The translations under genes and the position numbers were made by a program. The notes below the pieces were generated by a model that was not told where the DNA came from, did no database searches, and saw nothing but the letters and a program-made list of their open reading frames with translations. From positions 248,001 to 312,000 of the forward strand of contig NZ_JABGCJ010000001.1 of NCBI RefSeq assembly GCF_019799965.1: 64,000 nucleotides of DNA. Direction: 5' to 3'. Positions 7,068 to 15,635 of the stretch are shown piece after piece. Within the stretch, counting starts at the first letter, position 1. Every line of letters starts with the position of its first letter. The stretch comes from Modestobacter italicus. GTDB taxonomy: Bacteria; Actinomycetota; Actinomycetes; Mycobacteriales; Geodermatophilaceae.

Positions 7068-8461
7068 CCACGCTCCTCTCCCTCGCCACGGGTGTCCTGG
7101 TGGTCCTGCTGATCACCGCGGTCACCGGGTACTTCGTCGCCCAGGAGTTCGCCTACATGGCGGTCGACCGCTCCCGGGTCGGTGCTCGCGCAGCCGCCGG
7201 TGACGCGGCCGCGGCCCGGACCCTGGCGATCACCCGCCGCACCTCGTTCATGCTCTCCGGCGCGCAGCTGGGCATCACCGTGACCGGGCTGCTGGTCGGC
7301 TACGTGGCCGAGCCGCTGATCGGTGACTCCCTCGGCGAGCTGCTCGGCGGCGCGGGTGTGCCGACCGCGGTGGCCATGGGCGTCGGCGCCGTCCTGGCGC
7401 TGCTGTTCTCCACGCTGGTGCAGATGCTCTTCGGCGAGCTGTTCCCCAAGAACCTGGCCATCGCCCGGTCCGAGCCGGTCGCCCGGTGGCTGTCCCGGTC
7501 CACGGCGCTGTACCTGGCGCTGTTCGGCTGGCTGATCTGGGTGTTCGACCAGGCGTCGAACCTGCTGCTGCGGCTGTTGCGGATCGAGCCGGTGCACGAC
7601 GTCGAGCACGCCGCGACCGCCCAGGACCTGGAGCACATCGTCGAGGACTCCCGGGAGAGCGGTGACCTCCCGGTCGAGCTGTCGATGATGCTGGACCGGA
7701 TCCTGGACTTCCCCCGGCGGGACGTCGAGCACGCGATGGTGCCCCGGTCCCGGGTCGCCACCGTCAGCGAGACCACCACCCTCGGTGAGCTGCGGCAGCT
7801 GATGGCGCACGGGCACTCCCGGTACCCGGTGCTCGCCGCCGGCAGCGAGGACGTCGTCGGCGTCGTCCAGCTGGCCGACCTGCTGCGGTCCGGCGAGCCC
7901 GACTCGGCGCCGGTCACCGCCATCGCCCGCCCCCCGCTGGTCGTCTCCTCGCTGGCCGCACTGCCCGACGCGTTGCGCCAGCTCGAGCAGGCCGGTCAGC
8001 AACTGGCCTGCGTGATCGACGAGTACGGCGGCTTCGCCGGCGTGCTCACCCTGGAGGACCTCGCCGAGGAGCTGGTCGGGGAGATCACCGATGAGCACGA
8101 CCCCGCCGACCCGGCGTACGAGCCGGTGGCCGACGACGGTGTCTGGGAGATGGCCGGCGACGTGCACGTCGACGAGGTCGAGCGGTCCCTGTCCATCGAC
8201 CTGCCCCGCGGCGACCACGAGACCGTCGCGGGCCTGGTGATCGCCGTCCACGGCGACCTGCCCGACGTCGGCACCGTCCTCGACGTGGAGCTGCCGGCCG
8301 ACCCGGCCGACCTGGTCCACGACGCGGCGCCCGCCCCGCGGCTGCTGCGGGTCACCGTCCTCGCCGTCGACCGGCACGTCCCGTCCCGGTTGCGGCTGGA
8401 GCTCCCGGACACCGACCGGACCACGGCCACCGACCGCACCGACGAGGAGGTCTCCCGATGA
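7064..8461 (+). CDS. hemolysin-family CNNM/CorC-type membrane protein with CBS domains
   Basis: 465 residues. The N-terminal CNNM (DUF21) membrane domain has about four helices in residues 5-165, including the characteristic GAQLGITVTGLLVGYVAEP-like segment and the FGELFPKN motif. Two CBS repeats follow (about residues 225-345, with MVPRSRVATV and GFAGVLTLEDLAEELVGEI) and a CorC_HlyC C-terminal domain ends the protein. Family members are implicated in magnesium or cobalt efflux and membrane integrity. The stop overlaps the start of a paralogue, so the two likely form a heteromeric unit. Expression may be controlled by the hairpin at the start codon. Confidence 0.9.
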   Translation: MTTLLSLATGVLVVLLITAVTGYFVAQEFAYMAVDRSRVGARAAAGDAAAARTLAITRRTSFMLSGAQLGITVTGLLVGYVAEPLIGDSLGELLGGAGVPTAVAMGVGAVLALLFSTLVQMLFGELFPKNLAIARSEPVARWLSRSTALYLALFGWLIWVFDQASNLLLRLLRIEPVHDVEHAATAQDLEHIVEDSRESGDLPVELSMMLDRILDFPRRDVEHAMVPRSRVATVSETTTLGELRQLMAHGHSRYPVLAAGSEDVVGVVQLADLLRSGEPDSAPVTAIARPPLVVSSLAALPDALRQLEQAGQQLACVIDEYGGFAGVLTLEDLAEELVGEITDEHDPADPAYEPVADDGVWEMAGDVHVDEVERSLSIDLPRGDHETVAGLVIAVHGDLPDVGTVLDVELPADPADLVHDAAPAPRLLRVTVLAVDRHVPSRLRLELPDTDRTTATDRTDEEVSR

Positions 8462-9480
8462 CCGACGACCCGATCGTCGTCCTGGCCGCGACCGTCCTCA
8501 TCGTCGGGCTCAGTGCGTTCTTCGTGGCCGTGGAGTTCGCGCTCATGGCGGCCAAGCGCCACCGGCTGGAGGACGCGGCGGCGAGCAGCCGTTCGGCCCG
8601 GGCCGCGCTGCGCAGCTCCTCGGAGCTGACGCTGCTGCTGGCCGGCTCGCAGCTGGGCATCACCGTCTGCACGCTCGCCCTGGGTGCGGTCACCAAGCCG
8701 GCGGTGCACCACTGGCTCACCCCGCTCTTCGAGGGCTGGGGGCTGCCCGCGGTCGCCGCCGACGTGGTGGGCTTCGTCCTGGCGCTGGTGGTCGTGACCT
8801 TCGTGCACCTGGTGGTCGGGGAGATGGCGCCCAAGTCCTGGGCCATCGCGCACCCCGAGCGGTCCGCCACCCTGCTCGCGCTGCCGATGCGGGGCTTCCT
8901 GGTCCTCACCCGGCCGCTGCTGCGCGCCCTCAACGCCGCCGCGAACGCCCTGGTGCGCCGGGTCGGGGTCGAGCCGGCCGACCAGGTGGCCGTCGGGTCG
9001 ACCCCGGAGGCCCTGCGGCACCTGGTCGAGCACTCGGCGAACGTGGGCGCGCTGGACGCCGGCTACTCCGCGCAGATCGCCGGCGTGCTGGAGCTGGAGC
9101 AGCTGACCGTCCGCGAGCTGCTCACCCCGGGCAGGCAGCTGACCGGCGTGCCGGCGGCGGCGACGGTCGACCAGGTGCGCGCAGCCACCCGCGACTCCGG
9201 CCACCTCCGGGTGCTGCTGGGGGTCGGTGGGAGTGAGCGGCCGACTGCGGTGGTGCACGTCCGGGACACCCTGACCGCCCCGGGGGACGCCGCTGCAGCG
9301 GGCTTCGCCCGGCCGCTGTTCGCGCTGCCCGCCGACACGACGGTGCACGCCGCGCTGGCGGCCATGCGGGAGACCCGCAACCACCTCGCCGTGCTCACCG
9401 ACGGCGACGAGGTGCTGGGGGTCGTCACCCTGTCCGACGTGCTGCGCCGGCTGTTCCCGCGGGACGCGGTCGCCGTCTGA
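8458..9480 (+). CDS. second CNNM/CBS hemolysin-family protein
   Basis: 340 residues, paralogous to its neighbour and overlapping it by ATGA. The CNNM domain is present (FFVAVEFALMAAKRHR near the N-terminus, AGSQLGITVCTLALGAV, and VVGEMAPKSWAI), followed by CBS repeats with the ending TDGDEVLGVVTLSDVLRRL. It lacks the C-terminal CorC_HlyC domain that the first protein has, so it is about 125 residues shorter. Paired genes of this kind are common in actinobacteria and are probably co-functional; the ion or ligand is not proven. Confidence 0.88.
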   Translation: MTDDPIVVLAATVLIVGLSAFFVAVEFALMAAKRHRLEDAAASSRSARAALRSSSELTLLLAGSQLGITVCTLALGAVTKPAVHHWLTPLFEGWGLPAVAADVVGFVLALVVVTFVHLVVGEMAPKSWAIAHPERSATLLALPMRGFLVLTRPLLRALNAAANALVRRVGVEPADQVAVGSTPEALRHLVEHSANVGALDAGYSAQIAGVLELEQLTVRELLTPGRQLTGVPAAATVDQVRAATRDSGHLRVLLGVGGSERPTAVVHVRDTLTAPGDAAAAGFARPLFALPADTTVHAALAAMRETRNHLAVLTDGDEVLGVVTLSDVLRRLFPRDAVAV

Positions 9481-9502
9481 GCCGGGCGGGACCCCGAGCA
9501 GG

Positions 9503-10066
9503 TCAGCCGACCGGCCAGGCGGCGACCCGCTCGTACCGTGGCTCGGGGCCGAGGTGGCTGCGCCACAGCACCACCTCGGCCACCGGCCACGCCGGGCCGC
9601 GGTACCCGGCCAGCCGCTCGGGCAGGTCGCCGTCGGCCGGCCGGCCGGGTCGCCACCGGCCCAGGGTGAGGTGCGCCCGGAACGGCCGGTCCTCCACCGG
9701 CAGCCCCAGCCCGCGCGCGGCCGCGGCCAGCCGCCCGGCCAGCGCGGTCAGCTCCTCGACGTCGCCGGCCAGCCCGGCCCAGCAGACCGCCGGACGACGA
9801 CGGGAGCCGAACCGGCCGGCCCCGGCCAGCTGCAGGGACATCGCCGGGGACGCGGCCACCGCGGGGCGCACCGCGGTGGTCAGCGGGGCGAGCCGGGCGC
9901 TGGGCACCTCGCCGAGGAAGAGCAGGGTCAGGTGCCACCGCGCGGACGGCGTCCACCGCGGGGCGCCGGGGGCCGAGCGCAGCGGCGCCAGGGCCCGTTC
10001 GAGGTCGGTGACCGCCGCCGCAGGTGGGTCGACGGCGAGGAAGAGCCGGCCGGCCGACCCGCTCAG
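9503..10066 (-). CDS. thpR: RNA 2',3'-cyclic phosphodiesterase (2H family), probable CTG start
   Basis: 187 residues of the 2H phosphoesterase superfamily. Both catalytic tetrapeptides are visible: HLTL at about residue 45 and HLTL at about residue 132, with the family-typical N-terminus GRLFLAVDPP. Between the upstream stop and GTG 9907 there is no ATG, GTG or TTG in frame, and a start at 9907 would lose the first HLTL motif. The only start that gives a whole protein is CTG at 10066, which overlaps the TGA of the preceding gene as CTGA. It would act on 2',3'-cyclic RNA ends, as known for ThpR/LigT. Confidence 0.82.
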   Translation of the reverse strand: MSGSAGRLFLAVDPPAAAVTDLERALAPLRSAPGAPRWTPSARWHLTLLFLGEVPSARLAPLTTAVRPAVAASPAMSLQLAGAGRFGSRRRPAVCWAGLAGDVEELTALAGRLAAAARGLGLPVEDRPFRAHLTLGRWRPGRPADGDLPERLAGYRGPAWPVAEVVLWRSHLGPEPRYERVAAWPVG

Positions 10067-10644
10067 CCGGTCACCAGCCCGGCGGCCTCCAGTTCGCCGA
10101 GCAGCCGCAACCGCTCGAACTCCCGGGCCGTCTCGGGGGTGTCCATCAGCCGGTGCGGCACCTGCAGCAGGTCGGCCGCCTCGACCAGCACGTCGTCGTA
10201 GGCGGCCAGCAGTCCGCGCCGGCGGGCCATCGGCATGCCACCGGGCACGGTGGTCAGCTCCCGGGTGAGCCGCCGCAGGTCGGCGGCGACGAGCTGGAGC
10301 GGACGACGGACGGGAGGTGACACCGCCCGCTGCTGGCCGGTCCCGGGCGCGCGGCGCCCGGCGGGGTGGTGCCCGGCGGCCGGCCGGCGGCGCGGCGGAG
10401 CGATGCCCGGGCCGGGCGGCGTGGCCTCCATGAACCGGGTCGCCGGGGCGGCCGGTGGCCGCGGCGGCTGGTCGGCCTGCTCGCGGGCCCGCCGCTGGGC
10501 GGCCACGTCGTGCTGGCGCTGCCCGGTGAAGACGCGCAGCAGCCAGACGAGCACGGCGACCCCTGCGGCGACCATGGCGATGATCACGGCGAGGTGCAGC
10601 GAGCTCGTGCTGAGGTCTGCGGCGACCGACCCTGCGGAGGGCAC
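10063..10644 (-). CDS. single-pass membrane protein of unknown function
   Basis: 193 residues. One N-terminal transmembrane helix (about residues 16-38, rich in V, A, I and L), then a basic proline-rich linker (about 45-110), then a helical C-terminal domain with RRLTRELTTVPGGMPMARR and a leucine-rich end. No catalytic motif is recognised. It is translationally coupled to the RNA phosphodiesterase gene by a CTGA overlap. The GTG start is supported by TACCGT six nt upstream. Confidence 0.75.
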   Translation of the reverse strand: MPSAGSVAADLSTSSLHLAVIIAMVAAGVAVLVWLLRVFTGQRQHDVAAQRRAREQADQPPRPPAAPATRFMEATPPGPGIAPPRRRPAAGHHPAGRRAPGTGQQRAVSPPVRRPLQLVAADLRRLTRELTTVPGGMPMARRRGLLAAYDDVLVEAADLLQVPHRLMDTPETAREFERLRLLGELEAAGLVTG

Positions 10645-10650
10645 GCAGCG

Positions 10651-10656
10651 ACGGTA
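10651..10656 (-). promoter_or_regulatory. -10 hexamer TACCGT
   Basis: On the minus strand TACCGT is followed by six nt and then the GTG at 10644, implying a leaderless transcript for the membrane protein and phosphodiesterase genes. Confidence 0.55.
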
Positions 10657-10702
10657 CGTCCGTCAGCGCCGTGTGACAACGCGAACGCTGTCTGCGACCG
10701 GT

Positions 10703-12082
10703 TCAGCGGACCGGGTCGCGCGTCGTCTGCTCCCCGGGCACTGCCCCGTCCGCAGCCTCCGCGAGGCCCGCAACCCGGTCGGGCAGCCGGGCGGGGGCCA
10801 CGTGCAGGTGTGCGCTGGGCGGCACGACGTGCAGCTCGAGGCGCACCCGGCGCCCGCGCGAGAGCACCGCGCCCGCGGCCGCCGCGACGACGACGCAGAC
10901 GATCCCGCCACCGATCAGCCCCCAGGGGGCGCCGAACCGCTCGGAGACCCAGCCGATCAGCGGCGCACCCACCGGCGTCCCGCCCATGAAGGCCATGAAG
11001 TAGAGCGCCAGGACCCGGCCGCGCATCTGCGGGTCGACGCCGAGCTGGACGAAGCTGTTGCAGGCCACGCTGAACACCAGGGCGGCAGCACCGGTCGGGA
11101 TGAGCAGCGCGGCGAAGGCGACGTAGTCGCCCATCAGGCCGCTGACCACCAGCAGCAGCCCGAAGGCGACGGCGGAGACGATCAGGAAGCGCTGCAGCGG
11201 CCGGGTGCTGCGGCGGGTGGACAGCAGGGCGCCGGACAACGACCCGACCGCGTAGGCGGTGGACAGCAGCCCGAAGGCGCCGGCCCCCAGGCCGAAGACC
11301 TCCTTGGCCATCAGCGCGATGGTGATCTGGGAGTTGAAGCCGAACGTGCCCACGGTGAAGGCCAGCACCATCGCGAGGATGAGGTCGGGGTGCCGGCGGG
11401 TGTAGGCCAGGGTCTCCCGCAGCTGCCCGCGGGACCGGGCGACCGGCGCGCTGCGGTTGAGCTCCCCGACCCGCATGAACGCCAGCGCGGCGATGGTGGT
11501 CGCGAAGCTGGCCGCGTTGACCAGGAACGCCGGAGCGGTGTCGCCACCGGACGCCGCGATCAGCGCACCGGCCACCGCCGGTCCGACCAGCCGGGCCCCG
11601 TTGAACACGGTGGAGTTCAGGCTGACCGCGTTGGCCAGCAGGTCGGCGCCGACCATCTCGGAGACGAAGGACTGCCGCACGGGGGTGTCCAGCGAGGAGA
11701 CGATGCCCAGCCCCAGGGCCAGCAGGTAGACGTGCCAGAGGTCGATCGCGTCGGTGGCCACCATCAGCCCGAGCCCCAGCGCGAGCACGCCCATCACCGC
11801 CTGGGTGAGCATCAGCACCCGACGCTTGTCGTACCGGTCGGCCAGCACGCCGCCGTAGAAGCTGAACAGCAGGGTGGGGCCGAACTGCAGTGCGGTGGTG
11901 ATGCCGAGCGCGACGCCGCTGTCCCCGGAGAGCTGGAGCACCAGCCAGTCCTGACCGATGCGCTGCATCCACGTCCCGGTCTGGCTGACCAGGTTGGCCG
12001 AGACGTACAGCCGGAAGTTGCGCACGCGCAGCGACCGGAACATGCCGGCGCGCGGGGTGGGGTCAGCAGCCGTCGAGGTCAC
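10703..12082 (-). CDS. MFS transporter (multidrug/enterobactin-exporter type)
   Basis: 459 residues with about 12 hydrophobic segments. The start region FRSLRVRNFRLYVSANLVSQTGTWMQ and DWLVLQLSG is the hallmark of the MFS_3 / EntS-like group of exporters; the motif-A-like loop DRYDKRRVL follows helix 2. GTG 12082 overlaps the stop of the MarR gene (GTGA), so both lie in one operon; a MarR repressor next to an MFS exporter usually means substrate-induced efflux. The last 40 residues are a hydrophilic tail rich in P, H and A with no known motif. Confidence 0.9.
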   Translation of the reverse strand: MTSTAADPTPRAGMFRSLRVRNFRLYVSANLVSQTGTWMQRIGQDWLVLQLSGDSGVALGITTALQFGPTLLFSFYGGVLADRYDKRRVLMLTQAVMGVLALGLGLMVATDAIDLWHVYLLALGLGIVSSLDTPVRQSFVSEMVGADLLANAVSLNSTVFNGARLVGPAVAGALIAASGGDTAPAFLVNAASFATTIAALAFMRVGELNRSAPVARSRGQLRETLAYTRRHPDLILAMVLAFTVGTFGFNSQITIALMAKEVFGLGAGAFGLLSTAYAVGSLSGALLSTRRSTRPLQRFLIVSAVAFGLLLVVSGLMGDYVAFAALLIPTGAAALVFSVACNSFVQLGVDPQMRGRVLALYFMAFMGGTPVGAPLIGWVSERFGAPWGLIGGGIVCVVVAAAAGAVLSRGRRVRLELHVVPPSAHLHVAPARLPDRVAGLAEAADGAVPGEQTTRDPVR

Positions 12083-12522
12083 CCACTGGCGAGCTTGTCC
12101 ATGATCACCGCGGCCTCGCGCAGCACGGCCCGCTCCTCGGCGGTCAGCTCCTGGAGGTGCCCGGACAACCATGCCTCCCGAGCGCGGACCTCCTCGTTCA
12201 TCAGCTCCTCCGCCGCCGGCGTCAGCTCGATGACCACCTGCCGACCGTCGGTGGGGTGCGGCGTCCTGGTCACCAGGCCCTTGGCCTCCAGCGCCACGAC
12301 CACCCGGGTCATCGACGGAGGCTGCACCCGCTCGTGCGTGGCCAGCTCTCCAGGGCTCATCGGCCCGTGCCGCTTCAGCGTCGACAGCGCGGCCAGGTGG
12401 GTGAGGGTCACCGAGGTGTCCACCCGCTGGTTGCGCAGCCGCCGGGAGAAGCGCATCACGGCCAGCCGCAGGTCGTGGGCGAGCGCCGCGGTGTCCAGCG
12501 TCGTCCGAGCCACGTCGTCCAC
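12079..12522 (-). CDS. MarR family transcriptional regulator
   Basis: 147 residues. A winged helix domain is evident: TLTHLAALSTLKRHGPMSPGELA, then the recognition helix region PPSMTRVVVALEAKGLVTR and the wing HPTDGRQVVIELT with the conserved DGR. Helices at both ends would form the dimer. It heads a two-gene operon with an MFS exporter and likely represses it. The short AT-richer stretch 12523-12556 upstream is the only candidate promoter/operator region; I see no clean -10 spaced like those of its neighbours. Confidence 0.9.
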   Translation of the reverse strand: MDDVARTTLDTAALAHDLRLAVMRFSRRLRNQRVDTSVTLTHLAALSTLKRHGPMSPGELATHERVQPPSMTRVVVALEAKGLVTRTPHPTDGRQVVIELTPAAEELMNEEVRAREAWLSGHLQELTAEERAVLREAAVIMDKLASG

Positions 12523-12598
12523 CTTAACCCGAGAAAGGAAGCATGACTAACGACTTGCCGCGCCGAGGCGCCGCCCGCGGAGGCGACGTCCCCGACCG

Positions 12599-12655
12599 GC
12601 CCCCCTTCAGGGGCCCGCCCCGAGCCTGCGAGGGGTGGGGGGAAGGGGGGTCCTT
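12599..12655 (-). repeat. copy 2 of the gene-end hairpin repeat, with compensatory stem changes
   Basis: On the minus strand it begins AAGGACCCCCCTTCC just after the AzgA permease stop and ends GAAGGGGGCC. The outer stem here is CCCCCTTC/GAAGGGGG rather than CCCCGTCC/GGACGGGG, so both arms changed together. The core CACCCCTCGC and GCTCGGGGCG is kept. Confidence 0.75.
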
Positions 12656-12657
12656 CC

Positions 12658-14220
12658 TCAGAGGAGCTGCTGGATCGGCTCGAGCGCGAAGTAGACGACG
12701 AACACCGCCGCCACGATCCACATCAGCGGGTGCACGTCCCGGCGGCGGCCGACCGCCAGCCGGAGCAGCACGAAGCTGACCACCCCGGCACCGATCCCGT
12801 TGGTGATCGAGTAGGTGAACGGCATCAGCGCGATGGTGAGGAAGGCGGGGATCACCAGCGACATGTCGTCCCAGGCCAGGTCGCGGATCTGGCTGATCAG
12901 CATGGCGCCGACGATCACCAGCACCGGCGCGGCGGCCTCGGAGGGCACCACCTGCACCAGCGGGGTGAAGAACGCGGCGACCAGGAACACCACACCGGTG
13001 ACGACGCTGGCCAGGCCGGTGCGCGCACCGTCGCCGACCCCGGCCGCGCTCTCGATGTAGGTCGTGTTCGACGAGACGCTGGAGGCACCACCGGCCGCGG
13101 CGGCCAGCGAGTCGACCAGCAGCACCGGCTGGGAACGGGGCAGGTTGCGGTCCTCGTCGAGCAGGTCGCCCTCCGCGCCGACGGCGGTGACCGTGCCGAC
13201 CGTGTCGAAGAAGTCGGCGATCATGATCGCGAAGACGATCAGGACGGCGGCGATCACGCCGATCCGGGAGAACCCACCGAACAGCGAGAAGTCCCCGATC
13301 AGCGACAGGTCGGGCAGGCCGATCCAGTCGTCGGGCCACGAGGGCACCTGCAGCGCCCAGCCGCGCGGGTTGGCCTCGCTGCCGTCGGCGCCGGTGCGCG
13401 GCCCGACCTGCGCGATCGCCTCCACCACGATGGCGAACAGGGTGGTGACGACGATGCCGATGAGCAGCCCACCACGCACCCGCCGGACGACGAGCACGCT
13501 GGTCACCAGCAGGCCGACGACGAAGGTGAGCAGCGGCCAGCCGGCCAGCTGACCGCCCACGCCGAAGCTGATCAGCGGTGAGCCCGGCCGGATCACCCCG
13601 GCGTCGGCCAGCCCGATGATGGTCAGGAAGAAGCCGATGCCGACGGCGATGGAGATCTTCAGCTGAGCGGGGATCGCCTCGAAGACGGCCCGGCGGAACC
13701 CGGTGAGCACCAGCACCGTGATGAGCAGGCCCTCCAGCACGACCAGGCCCATGATCTCCGGCCAGGTCAGCTCGGTGGCCGCGTAGACGGCGACGATCGC
13801 GTTGATCCCCAGCCCGGCCGCCAGCGCGAAGGGGTACCGCCCGATGACGCCCATCGCGATGGTGAGCGCGCCGGCCACGAAGGCGGTGACGGCGGCGACC
13901 GAGGCGAACGGCAGCGTGTTCCCGTCGATGTCCGCGCCGGACAGGATGATCGGGTTCAGCACCACGATGTAGGCCATCGTGAAGAAGGTGGTCAGACCGC
14001 CACGGACCTCGCGCCCGAACGTGGAGCGCCGCGCGGTGACCTCGAAGTACCGGTCCACCCCGTTCTTCGGCCGGACCTGCGGGCCGGCGCTGCGCCGCGG
14101 GCCGGCGACGACCTCGGCGGGGACGCCGGCGTCCGCCGGGGCCGGGGCGGTGCCGGTGGCTGCGGTCGCACCCGTGCCACCGGCGACCTTGCGGGCACGG
14201 TTGCGGGACTTGTCGGGCAT
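12658..14220 (-). CDS. AzgA/PbuG-type purine (adenine/guanine/hypoxanthine) permease
   Basis: 520 residues from ATG 14220. A hydrophilic 65-residue N-terminus precedes the typical start of the AzgA subgroup of NCS2 permeases, DRYFEVTARRSTFGREVRGG, and LTTFFTMAYIVVLNP. Further family signatures are GLGINAIVA, ADFFDTVGT and SSNTTYIESAAGVG, the last two in the substrate-binding core. About 12-14 transmembrane segments. It would import purine bases by proton symport through the cytoplasmic membrane. It is transcribed divergently from the DUF2530 gene and ends at the repeat hairpin. Confidence 0.92.
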   Translation of the reverse strand: MPDKSRNRARKVAGGTGATAATGTAPAPADAGVPAEVVAGPRRSAGPQVRPKNGVDRYFEVTARRSTFGREVRGGLTTFFTMAYIVVLNPIILSGADIDGNTLPFASVAAVTAFVAGALTIAMGVIGRYPFALAAGLGINAIVAVYAATELTWPEIMGLVVLEGLLITVLVLTGFRRAVFEAIPAQLKISIAVGIGFFLTIIGLADAGVIRPGSPLISFGVGGQLAGWPLLTFVVGLLVTSVLVVRRVRGGLLIGIVVTTLFAIVVEAIAQVGPRTGADGSEANPRGWALQVPSWPDDWIGLPDLSLIGDFSLFGGFSRIGVIAAVLIVFAIMIADFFDTVGTVTAVGAEGDLLDEDRNLPRSQPVLLVDSLAAAAGGASSVSSNTTYIESAAGVGDGARTGLASVVTGVVFLVAAFFTPLVQVVPSEAAAPVLVIVGAMLISQIRDLAWDDMSLVIPAFLTIALMPFTYSITNGIGAGVVSFVLLRLAVGRRRDVHPLMWIVAAVFVVYFALEPIQQLL

Positions 14221-14257
14221 GGGTGACCCCCGGGGGACGGCGACGGCACGGCCCCGG

Positions 14258-14273
14258 CGGTGTCGACACACCG
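14258..14273. promoter_or_regulatory. palindrome CGGTGT-cgac-ACACCG upstream of the purine permease
   Basis: Perfect 6-bp arms around a self-complementary-like CGAC centre, 38 bp before the permease ATG, in the 163-bp divergent region shared with the DUF2530 gene. It is a candidate operator; no regulator family is implied. Confidence 0.3.
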
Positions 14274-14371
14274 GCGGACCGCCCGGCGCAGCTGACATCG
14301 AGCGGCGACAGCGTGCCACATGCGCCGGGCCGGGTCGTTCCACCCGCGTTCCGTTCTGGTTGCGCCGGACC

Positions 14372-14377
14372 TAGGGT
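14372..14377 (+). promoter_or_regulatory. -10 hexamer TAGGGT
   Basis: TAGGGT with a six-nt gap to GTG 14384; leaderless transcription of the DUF2530 gene is expected. Confidence 0.6.
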
Positions 14378-14383
14378 CGGGGC

Positions 14384-14593
14384 GTGCCCGCGCCCACCCG
14401 CCCCTCTCCCCCGCCGCTGCAGGTCGACACCACCCGGGTCGTGCTGGCCGGGACGGCGCTGTGGGCGATCGCGCTGGTCGTGCTGCTGTTCCTGGGCGAC
14501 CGGGTCGACCCGGTCTGGACCTGGACCTGTGTCGCCGGCGTCGTGCTGCCCTTCCTCGGCCTGGCGCTCATGCGCTGGCAGGGCCAGCGCTGA
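14384..14593 (+). CDS. DUF2530 small membrane protein
   Basis: 69 residues with two transmembrane helices (about 18-36 and 44-63) and a proline-rich N-terminus. The pattern VDTTRVVLAGTALWAIALV, GDRVDPVWTWTCVAG and the ending LMRWQGQR matches the actinobacterial DUF2530 family. Function unknown. The neighbourhood MarR, DUF2530, DUF3027, MFS, lipoprotein, cold-shock gene is, as far as I recall, conserved in mycobacteria, which supports the assignment. Confidence 0.8.
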   Translation: MPAPTRPSPPPLQVDTTRVVLAGTALWAIALVVLLFLGDRVDPVWTWTCVAGVVLPFLGLALMRWQGQR

Positions 14594-14632
14594 GCCCAGC
14601 GCTCAGCGGCCCAGCACTCAGCGGCCCGGCGC

Positions 14633-15442
14633 TCAGAGGACGTCGAAGTCCGCGGTGTCGTAGCGCGCGGTCGGGGTGAACTCGGCCGGCTCGCCGTCGG
14701 CGCGCTCCAGGCTCGCCTGGCTGTGCGCGCCGCAGCCGTAGTCGGCGGCCACCACGTGCCCGTCGGCCGGGGCGAAGGCGTTGCTGCAGGCGCCCAACGA
14801 CAGTCGCAGCGACCCGGCCAGCGGCAGGTAGAACCCGCAGGTGGCGCAGGGGCCGGGCGCGTGCCGGGCCATCGAGGAGCGCGGCCCGAAGTCGCCCTCC
14901 CGCCAGCGGGTGGCGGCCTCGTTGCGGCCCTCCGGCGACAGCACCCGCTCACGGCCGATGCCCAGCTCCTCGGCGACGACGCGGCCGGCCGGGTCGTCGG
15001 CGGAGTCGTCGTCGGCGAGGTAGGCCGGCACCAGGCGCGGGTCGTCCTCGGTGGAGGGCAGCACGTCACCGACCGAGAGGTCACCGGGGCGGAGCCGCTC
15101 GCTCCACGGCACCCAGGCCGGGGCGAGCAGCGCGGAGTCACCCGGGAGGAGCACGACCTCGTCGAGGGTCGGGGCGGCGTCGCCGGGCACCACGGCCAGG
15201 GTCACCGCCCAGTGCCAGCCCACGTAGCCGGGCAGGGTGGCGGCGAAGGAGTGCGTGCGGACGGCGCCCAGCTCGGGGGCCTCGTCCACGCCGATCGGCT
15301 CGGGGCTCACGCCCAGGTGGTCACCCACGGCGGCGGCGTCCCCGGCGACCTCGACGGCGGCGGCACGGGCCTGCTCGACGGCGGCGGCCAGCACCTCGTC
15401 CGGAGTGGGGCCAGGGGCAGCGGCGTACTCGGAGTCGGACAC
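14633..15442 (-). CDS. DUF3027 protein
   Basis: 269 residues from GTG 15442. The N-terminal half is acidic and contains GYVGWHWAVTLAVVPG and LLPGDSALLAPAWVPWSERLRPGDLSVGD, diagnostic for the actinobacterial DUF3027 family. The C-terminal part has CATCGFYLPL, then GACSNAFAPADG and YGCGAH, a set of cysteines and a histidine that could bind zinc. Soluble, no signal peptide. Function unknown. The proposed -10 GACAAT six nt before GTG supports the start. Convergent with DUF2530, 39 nt apart. Confidence 0.82.
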   Translation of the reverse strand: MSDSEYAAAPGPTPDEVLAAAVEQARAAAVEVAGDAAAVGDHLGVSPEPIGVDEAPELGAVRTHSFAATLPGYVGWHWAVTLAVVPGDAAPTLDEVVLLPGDSALLAPAWVPWSERLRPGDLSVGDVLPSTEDDPRLVPAYLADDDSADDPAGRVVAEELGIGRERVLSPEGRNEAATRWREGDFGPRSSMARHAPGPCATCGFYLPLAGSLRLSLGACSNAFAPADGHVVAADYGCGAHSQASLERADGEPAEFTPTARYDTADFDVL

Positions 15443-15448
15443 ACCCCC

Positions 15449-15454
15449 ATTGTC
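15449..15454 (-). promoter_or_regulatory. -10-like hexamer GACAAT
   Basis: On the minus strand GACAAT is followed by GGGGGT and then GTG 15442. It keeps the A at position 2 and T at position 6 of the usual hexamer. Confidence 0.4.
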
Positions 15455-15622
15455 ACCGATGGCGCCACCCCGGCTCGGGCGGCGTCGCCGGGACGGCGGT
15501 TCGGCCGGGCCGCCACCACCGGGCAGCGCAGCCGGAGTGGGCGGACGGGCGCGGGCGGCTCCGCCCGTCCTCACCGCCGGGTGCCCGCGCCGAGGGCGGC
15601 GGACCGACACAGGCAGCTGCGG

Positions 15623-15628
15623 CACCAT
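15623..15628 (+). promoter_or_regulatory. -10-like hexamer CACCAT
   Basis: CACCAT, seven nt before GTG 15636. The same hexamer stands six nt before the GTG at 21597, which supports reading it as a -10 variant rather than as part of the coding region. Confidence 0.35.
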
Positions 15629-15635
15629 GGGCGGC

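Noticed and set aside
5111..8377. Very long minus-strand frame over the thioesterase and CBS-protein genes
   Set aside because: Composition is typical of a GC-rich shadow (G, R, Q, H and V runs); no domain, and both covered genes are clear in other frames.
10235..12550. 771-residue plus-strand frame opposite the MFS and MarR genes
   Set aside because: Antisense shadow; the sequence is repetitive in Q, H, G and R with no family features.
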